Positions 58,986-64,000 of a stretch of DNA of 64,000 bases are shown here, one piece after another (the first letter of the stretch is position 1; each line of letters opens with the position of its first letter). The notes under the pieces were generated by a model. It had not been told where the DNA came from, made no database searches, and saw only the letters and a list, made by a program, of their open reading frames with translations. The position numbers and the translations under genes are program-made. The DNA is from HLUCCA09 sp039822045. Lineage in GTDB: Bacteria > Pseudomonadota > Alphaproteobacteria > Rhodobacterales > Rhodobacteraceae. The stretch spans positions 26,719 to 90,718 of the forward strand of contig JBCBMY010000022.1 of NCBI GenBank assembly GCA_039822045.1. Reading direction: 5' to 3'.

Positions 58986-60353
58986 TCAGCGCCCCTTCTG
59001 GTCAAGTCCGATCAGGGCACGGCGCAACCGGGCCGACATGGCATCCATTGCGATCACGGTGACCAGCACAAGCAGCGCCATGTAGGCCACGTTCTCGAAG
59101 TCATTCCCGGTTTGGAGCGCACCTAGGAATTGAAGGCCGATGCCCCCTGCCCCCATCGCCCCAATGATCACGGCCCCACGCGTGTTGGATTCCAGATAGT
59201 AGAGCGACTGAGAAATAAAGACGGGCATGATCTGGGGCAGAATGCCAAACCTGTGCTGCTGCACTTTCGAGGCTCCCGTCGATTGGATGCCCTCGCGCTG
59301 ATTGTTGTCGGCGTTCTCAATGGCCTCAGACATCAGCTTGCCAAGGGTTCCCGTGTCGGTGAAAGCGATCGCGAAGATCCCAGTGAACAGGCCCGGCCCG
59401 AACGCACGCAGAAAGATCAGCGACCAGATCAGCGTGTCGACGCCACGGAGCACGTCAAACAGGCGACGGAGGGCGAACCGGAACGCGCCGATCGGCTGCA
59501 CATTGCGCGCCGCCATGAAAGCAAGCGGCAAGCCCACGCCCGCAGCGATCATCGTGCCGAGGAGCGCCATGAAGATCGTCTCGAGCATGGCGTAGAGCAC
59601 CGTGCCATGGCCCCAGATCGTGTTGTCGCGGAACTCGGTCCACACCAGCTTGGCATTCGACATCTCGGGCACGACACGGTCGCTGGAGAACATCAAGCCG
59701 ATGGCCTCGAAAAAGCCGACGTCTCGCAGCGGGCTATCAAAGTCGAACCAGAAATAGGCCCAACCCACTTCATACCGGTGTGCCTCGACGCGGATCGTGC
59801 CGACCTGCAGGCGCTCGAAGAGGGATGGTCGGATCTCGACCTTGTTTTCGGTCTGCCGCATCCACTCCGGCAATTCGTCAAGTCGATCCTGGTAGCCCAC
59901 GACAAATGGCTTGCCATCGCCGTCGAGGCGGAACACGAACGTCTCGTCCTGATCCGGCCAATCGAGCGTCACTTCGGTATCGTAAAAGGTGACCTGGCCG
60001 CCGTTGCCGTAGGTGATCGTGCGGCCACCGTCGGCGCGCTCCTCAAACCAGTCGGGCTTGGGCTCATAGACATGCCGATGCCCGCCTTCAAAGGCGACAC
60101 GGATCTCCTCCGGCTCGTCCCACCGCATCGTGATGTGATCTTTGTGGGCGTAGGTATCGAGCACGAAGAGGGCGGCGCGCTCCGGCCGCCACTTGTCGCG
60201 CAGGCTGCCAATATCGAACTGAACCCACGAAATAGCGAGATAGGTCAGAATGATCGCCAGAATGGCCCAGAACCAACGTCTCTGGCGACTTGCAGCGCGG
60301 TCGACCTCTTGCTCGATCGCTTCAAGCGCCGCGGGATGCATGGTCATGCTCAT
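58986..60353 (-). CDS. phnE: Phosphonate ABC transporter permease PhnE, second copy with large insert
   Basis: The 455-residue protein is a PhnE permease in its C-terminal 200 residues (ETIFMALLGTMIAAGVGLPL, VDTLIWSLIFLRAFGPGLFT, GTLGKLMSEAIENADNNQRE, MGAGGIGLQFLGAL). Between the first transmembrane helix (residues 28-45) and that domain lie about 200 hydrophilic residues rich in beta-type sequence, probably periplasmic. PhnE is normally about 260-290 residues. ATG 60353 overlaps the preceding phnE stop by four bases. Confidence 0.92.
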   Translation of the reverse strand: MSMTMHPAALEAIEQEVDRAASRQRRWFWAILAIILTYLAISWVQFDIGSLRDKWRPERAALFVLDTYAHKDHITMRWDEPEEIRVAFEGGHRHVYEPKPDWFEERADGGRTITYGNGGQVTFYDTEVTLDWPDQDETFVFRLDGDGKPFVVGYQDRLDELPEWMRQTENKVEIRPSLFERLQVGTIRVEAHRYEVGWAYFWFDFDSPLRDVGFFEAIGLMFSSDRVVPEMSNAKLVWTEFRDNTIWGHGTVLYAMLETIFMALLGTMIAAGVGLPLAFMAARNVQPIGAFRFALRRLFDVLRGVDTLIWSLIFLRAFGPGLFTGIFAIAFTDTGTLGKLMSEAIENADNNQREGIQSTGASKVQQHRFGILPQIMPVFISQSLYYLESNTRGAVIIGAMGAGGIGLQFLGALQTGNDFENVAYMALLVLVTVIAMDAMSARLRRALIGLDQKGR

Positions 60354-61207
60354 TGGCGCTTCCCGATCAGTTTGGAGCGGATCCAGTCGGACAGATAGTC
60401 GAGCGCAATAATCGTCGCGACCAGCAAGATGAAGATCGCCGTCACCCGCCCGCCGTCGCGCCATTGGATCATGGTTGACAGGGCTTGACCGATGCCTCCG
60501 GCGCCGAAGAAGCCCAGAATTGTGGAGGCTCGAACGTTAATCTCCAGCCGCAAGATCCCGTATGAAAAGAACAGAGGCAGCACCTGGGGCAAGACGCCGA
60601 AACGAATTCTGCTGATCCAGCCCGCGCCCACCGATTGCAGGCCCTCCAGCGGCTTATCGTCGATATTCTCGATGGCCTCGGAGAAAAGCTTGCCCAACGC
60701 CCCTGTCGTGTGGATCCAAATCGCAATGACAGCCGGCAGCAGGCTCTTTCCCATCAGGTAGAGGAAGATCAGAGCGATCACGATCTCAGGGAACGAGCGA
60801 AAGAGATCGAGCATCCGACGGGTGACGCCCACCACGTAAGAATTGCCGACAATGTTCTGCGAAGCGAAGCACGCGAAGATCACGGCGAAGACGAAGCCGA
60901 GAAACGTCGACAGCAACGCCATATTGAGCGTCAGGATGAGGTCGGGGACGAATTCTAGAACGCGGTTGAACCAGCGCACGAAACCCAATTCCCAGGCCAT
61001 GGCGAACATGTCCTTGGGAAAATCGAAGATCTTGACGATACCCTGGCTGAACGGTGTGGCGTTCGCCGTGTTCGCCATATCGATCCCGAACAGCACGACC
61101 AGCGCAGTGATTGTGATGCCGATGATCGTGTAGGTCGTCTTGCGTTGCTGCAGGATCTTGAGCTGGTCTTCCAGACCCTGCAGGTGCTCGGGCAAAATTG
61201 CGGTCAT
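60350..61207 (-). CDS. phnE: Phosphonate ABC transporter permease PhnE, first copy
   Basis: The 285-residue permease has the normal PhnE length, a first helix at TYTIIGITITALVVLFGIDM, NMALLSTFLGFVFAVIFACF, GALGKLFSEAIENIDDKPLE and FFGAGGIGQALSTMIQW. ATG 61207 is used; an in-frame extension to 61261 has no support. It probably pairs with the second copy as a heterodimer. Confidence 0.93.
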   Translation of the reverse strand: MTAILPEHLQGLEDQLKILQQRKTTYTIIGITITALVVLFGIDMANTANATPFSQGIVKIFDFPKDMFAMAWELGFVRWFNRVLEFVPDLILTLNMALLSTFLGFVFAVIFACFASQNIVGNSYVVGVTRRMLDLFRSFPEIVIALIFLYLMGKSLLPAVIAIWIHTTGALGKLFSEAIENIDDKPLEGLQSVGAGWISRIRFGVLPQVLPLFFSYGILRLEINVRASTILGFFGAGGIGQALSTMIQWRDGGRVTAIFILLVATIIALDYLSDWIRSKLIGKRQ

Positions 61208-61267
61208 AGGCACTCGCGCGTTCGAGATGGGAGGCGCCGTGTCGGCACCTCCCGAAGGCAAAGGATC

Positions 61268-62224
61268 TTAGTTGCTCTTGGCAGCTTCGATCTGGGACTG
61301 ACGAGCCTTCACGATCACTTCGTAGAACGAGTGATCGACCGGAACCCAAGCCTTGACCACGCCGTTGGCGATGTTCTCGGCGCACACAGGATCGTTCTCA
61401 AGGATCCACTGCTTCATGCCAAGCATGGTGTCCTTGGCTTCCTGGGGAAGCTCCTTGCGCATCACGATCGGGCCGTTCGGGATCAGGTTCGACGACCAGA
61501 TCTGACGGATGTCATCCATGTTGAGGATGCCCTTGTCCACCATCTTGCGCAGGTTGCCCGAGGTGTAGCCCTCTTCCCACGCGCCAACGCCCGAAACCCA
61601 GGTCACGGCCGCGTCGATGTCGCCGTTCAGCACGGCGAGCACGCCGTTCTCGTGGCCACCCTGGAACTCCGTCGAGGCGAAGAACTCGTCAAGCGGGCCA
61701 AGCTGGTCCACGAGCTCGATCGATGGGATCAGGTAGCCCGAGGTCGAGTTGGGGTCGGCAAACCCGAGGTTTTTGTCCGCCATGTCCTCAAGCGACTCGA
61801 TGCCGCTGTCGGCGAGGGTGACCATGACCGAGTAGTAGCCCGTGTCGCCCGTCGGCTGCATGCGGGTCATGACCGGCTCGCCTGCATCGGGGTTCTGCAG
61901 GTAGAGGCCGGCATAGCCCGACGCGCCGAACCACGTGTAATCCAGGTTGCCGCCAGCAAACGACTCCATCGTGCCGGCATAGTCCTTGAACGTGAACATC
62001 TTGGCGGGCACGAGGAAGGCGGCCTCGACGTAGTCTTGCAGGCACTCGTTGCGCGCGATGATATCCTGGGCGGCTTCGTCGCCGAGGAAGCCGATGCGGA
62101 ACTCCGACTGGATGCCCGACATGTCGAACGTCGGACCTGCATAGCTGGAGTGGCCATCGGCAAAGGCCGTTGTGGCGAAGGCAGCAGCAGCAAAGCTGGC
62201 CGCAACGCGTGCGATAGTGGTCAT
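61268..62224 (-). CDS. phnD: Phosphonate-binding periplasmic protein PhnD
   Basis: The 318-residue protein has a signal peptide ending ATTAFA and the PhnD core: EFRIGFLGDEAAQDIIARNE, LDYTWFGASGYAGLYL, GFADPNSTSGYLIPSIEL with the Ser-Thr-Ser phosphonate site, and FQGGHENGVLAVLNGDIDAA. It delivers phosphonates, or phosphite and phosphate esters, to PhnE. Confidence 0.94.
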   Translation of the reverse strand: MTTIARVAASFAAAAFATTAFADGHSSYAGPTFDMSGIQSEFRIGFLGDEAAQDIIARNECLQDYVEAAFLVPAKMFTFKDYAGTMESFAGGNLDYTWFGASGYAGLYLQNPDAGEPVMTRMQPTGDTGYYSVMVTLADSGIESLEDMADKNLGFADPNSTSGYLIPSIELVDQLGPLDEFFASTEFQGGHENGVLAVLNGDIDAAVTWVSGVGAWEEGYTSGNLRKMVDKGILNMDDIRQIWSSNLIPNGPIVMRKELPQEAKDTMLGMKQWILENDPVCAENIANGVVKAWVPVDHSFYEVIVKARQSQIEAAKSN

Positions 62225-62266
62225 AGAGTGTCTCCCATTGGTGAGGATTCGGCGCGGCGTGCGCCG

Positions 62267-63091
62267 TTAGTGCGCGCCCGATTCGGCGGCAACACGAGGG
62301 GGCGCAGCCGAAGGTGCGAGCGACGTCGAAGTGATGGACCCTTCGAACGCTTCTTCGGCCTCGGCCCCATAGATTTCGCGGGCCATGGCGTCGGTCAGTG
62401 CCGCGGGCACATCGTCAAACACCTTCTCGCCGGCGCGCATCCCGATGACCCGATCACAATAGGTGCGCGCGGTGTCGAGGGTATGCAGGTTGCAGATCAC
62501 CGTGATCTTCTCTTCGCGGTTGATCTTTTGCAGCGCCTCCATCACGAGACGCGCGTTCAGCGGATCGAGCGATGCAATCGGCTCATCGGCAAGGATGAAG
62601 CTCGGCTCTTGCATCATTGCACGGCAAATTGCCACGCGCTGCTGCTGACCGCCGGAAAGCGTTTCGGCCCTCTGCAACGCCGTTTGGGCCACACCGAAGC
62701 GATCCAGAAGCCTCAGCGCCTCGCGCCGCTCCGCCTCGGTAAAGAACATCAACGACGACCGTAGCACCGACTGCTGGTTAAGGCGTCCGAGGATGACGTT
62801 GGTCAGCACATTCAACCGCGGCACAAGGTTGAACTGCTGAAAGATCATGGCGCAGTTCCGCTGCCAGTCCATCTTGGCCCGACCGCGCAGGCTGAGCACG
62901 TCTGTCCCGTCGATGACAATCTCGCCGCCGCTGGCTTCGGTCATTCGGTTCATCATGCGCAGAAAGGTCGACTTCCCGGCGCCGGACTGCCCGATGATGC
63001 CGATGATCTGTGGCTCAGACGCAGAGAAGCTCAGGTCGCTGACCGCTGCTTTTTCGCCAAAGATCTTTGTCACGTTTTGTACGTTGAGCAC
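62267..63091 (-). CDS. phnC: Phosphonate ABC transporter ATP-binding protein PhnC
   Basis: The 274-residue ATPase has Walker A GQSGAGKST, the PhnC-type AMIFQQFNLVPRLNVLTNVI, signature LSGGQQQR, Walker B FILADEPIASLDP and LHTLDTARTYCDRVIGMRAG. GTG 63091 is preferred because GGGGGA lies four bases before it; an in-frame TTG at 63103 is the alternative. First gene of phnCDEE. No C-P lyase gene (phnG-M) follows in this window. Confidence 0.93.
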   Translation of the reverse strand: MLNVQNVTKIFGEKAAVSDLSFSASEPQIIGIIGQSGAGKSTFLRMMNRMTEASGGEIVIDGTDVLSLRGRAKMDWQRNCAMIFQQFNLVPRLNVLTNVILGRLNQQSVLRSSLMFFTEAERREALRLLDRFGVAQTALQRAETLSGGQQQRVAICRAMMQEPSFILADEPIASLDPLNARLVMEALQKINREEKITVICNLHTLDTARTYCDRVIGMRAGEKVFDDVPAALTDAMAREIYGAEAEEAFEGSITSTSLAPSAAPPRVAAESGAH

Positions 63092-63142
63092 TGCATCCCC
63101 CAAAAGTTCGGCGCAGCGCTACAGTCATTGCGTAACGAATTT

Positions 63143-63160
63143 GCGTCAGTTTTGTTACTG
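63143..63160 (-). promoter_or_regulatory. Candidate Pho box upstream of phnC
   Basis: On the minus strand CAGTAAC-AAAA-CTGACGC agrees with the CTGTCAT-AWAW-CTGTCAY PhoB consensus at about 13 of 18 positions, with the correct 11-base repeat spacing. It lies about 50-70 bases before the phnC start, as expected. The match is imperfect, so this is tentative. Confidence 0.4.
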
Positions 63161-63477
63161 AATTCTCGCATTTGGAATTGAGGTATCGGCGTGCAGCGAT
63201 CTCCTTGAAAGCGCAGTGCAGCCGCACATTTAGCACGCGTTAGACTCATGCTGTCGCCAGAGATTTGGCAGTCCGCAGACGGCATATGGTTGCGGGCACG
63301 GCGATCTCGCTGTCATACTCAAGGTGCCCTTCCCGAATCGAGCGACCGAGCCACGTGGTCCAGTGCAACCGGCACCTAACCCGCTTGCTTTCTTGAGAGC
63401 TTTGGTTGGTCCCCAAGGTTGGAGCGCTGGCGACAGGAACCTCCCTGGTGAGGGATGGCAATAACGCGTCGCAGGGA
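63161..63477. other. 317-base region without a recognisable gene
   Basis: Short frames on the minus strand (63246-63461, 63376-63597) have no family resemblance. Apart from what may be the distal phnC promoter, nothing was recognised. Confidence 0.4.
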
Positions 63478-63675
63478 CGGATTCCCCTGCGTCTTCCGCG
63501 GGAAGTCGAGGTTCATCCGACGTCGGGATTGGATGTCGCCGAGACGTGTCGCAAGTTGGGTATCAGCGAAGCGACCTACTCCTGTCAGCCACGTCACACC
63601 AAGGCTCCGAGCGGGAATGGCCAGGGCCGAAGAGGTTTGGCTGGGTCGAACCGCCTCACGTGTCCACGATGAGGG
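63478..63675 (+). pseudogene. IS3-family transposase OrfA remnant
   Basis: The plus strand encodes REVEVHPTSGLDVAETCRKL directly followed by GISEATYS, which matches the helix-turn-helix of IS3/IS407-type OrfA proteins (pattern LREVEV..G.DV...CR.LGISEATYYRW). The expected WR-KYGG continuation is lost by frame decay, no OrfB follows and no terminal inverted repeats were found. It is a degraded fragment about 150 bases from the tRNA gene. Confidence 0.6.
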
Positions 63676-63825
63676 AGCAGGAAGATGGTTAATGCAGGCG
63701 TGAGCTTGGTCGTGACCGCCTGGGGTAGCAATGCTGTGACGCGCGACGGGATTCCTTACGACTTTTCAGTCACAAAGGCTCACTGCCCTACAGTCGTTGT
63801 AGGTGTTCTGTCAGATCAGAATCTC

Positions 63826-63899
63826 TGGAGCGGGTAGACGGAATCGAACCGACATAACCTGCTTGGAAGGCAGGGGCTTTACCATTAAGCTATACCCGC
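63826..63899 (-). tRNA. trnG: tRNA-Gly (anticodon TCC)
   Basis: The minus strand from 63899 gives a complete cloverleaf. The acceptor stem is GCGGGTA/TACCCGC and the D-arm is AGCTTAATGGTAAAGC. The anticodon arm is CCTGC-CTTCCAA-GCAGG with TCC, and the T-arm contains GGTTCGATTCC. The discriminator T is followed by an encoded CCA. Length 74 with CCA. Confidence 0.96.
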
Positions 63900-64000
63900 G
63901 GCGGCGAGTGGCTTACTGCATCGCCCGACGGGCGTCAACGGATAGCCGACGAGCGAGATCCCCTGGCCAGAGCGTCGAGACCAAACACGCACAATAGTGC

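Noticed and set aside
61145..62764. 539-residue open frame on the plus strand opposite phnD and phnC
   Set aside because: It spans two well-supported genes on the other strand and is rich in Arg, His and Gly with no domain.
63803..63997. 64-residue plus-strand frame over the tRNA gene
   Set aside because: It is antisense to tRNA-Gly and contains the reverse of the conserved T-arm, a common false call.

Overview
The window reads as a high-GC alphaproteobacterial chromosome, most likely a Rhodobacterales (Roseobacter-group) aerobic anoxygenic phototroph. The reasons are a recognisable bchE at the left edge with a TGT-N12-ACA (PpsR/CrtJ-type) operator, a NasT/NasS nitrate system, and long runs of genes joined by 4-base start/stop overlaps.

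Layout. 1-1259: 5' part of bchE (minus strand) with overlapping PpsR- and FnrL-type sites upstream. 1465-3817: TPP riboswitch and thiM-thiE-thiD. 3828-4242: frameshifted AraC-type remnant. 4417-13887 (minus): GST-like protein, AIF/NDH-2-like flavoprotein, RND adaptor and pump, a DUF900-type esterase and an MscS channel, with a divergent MarR regulator at 14120-14533. 15026-29227 (plus): nitrate assimilation, with nasT-nasS, a structured leader RNA, nrtA-nrtB, a fused double ATPase, nirB-nirD, nasA, a TrpD2/YbiB-like gene and cysG. 29297-40380: a divergent carbohydrate regulon with a sugar ABC transporter, a Tm-1-like protein and a class II aldolase on the minus strand, and a GntR regulator, MBL-fold hydrolase, HAD phosphatase, second class II aldolase and FGGY kinase on the plus strand. 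40377-45379 (minus): branched-chain-type ABC transporter (livGFKHM) and a GAF protein. 45485-46708: amidohydrolase. 46833-57310 (minus): LuxR regulator, peptide-type ABC transporter with fused ATPases, HyuA-like ATPase, two tandem DUF917 proteins and a binding protein. 57473-58234: FkbM methyltransferase. 58530-63091 (minus): phnC-phnD-phnE-phnE phosphonate transport and a small acidic secreted protein. 63478-63899: IS3-type transposase remnant and tRNA-Gly(TCC).

How the genes work together. The nitrate block forms a complete assimilatory route. NrtABCD-type import delivers nitrate to NasA, NirBD reduces nitrite to ammonium, and CysG makes the siroheme. NasS and NasT probably act on the nrtA leader, where two hexaloop hairpins of the ANTAR-target type precede a possible terminator that competes with the second hairpin. 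The GntR block looks like one import-and-catabolism regulon for an unidentified sugar, sugar acid or lactone, with matching TTGYATRCAA-like sites in front of both arms. The liv, amidohydrolase, dpp, HyuA and DUF917 block looks like uptake and hydrolysis of a small amide, cyclic amide or peptide. The least described parts are the DUF917 pair with HyuA, the GntR regulon, and the YbiB-like gene embedded in the nitrate operon. No CRISPR array, prophage or intact insertion sequence was seen.
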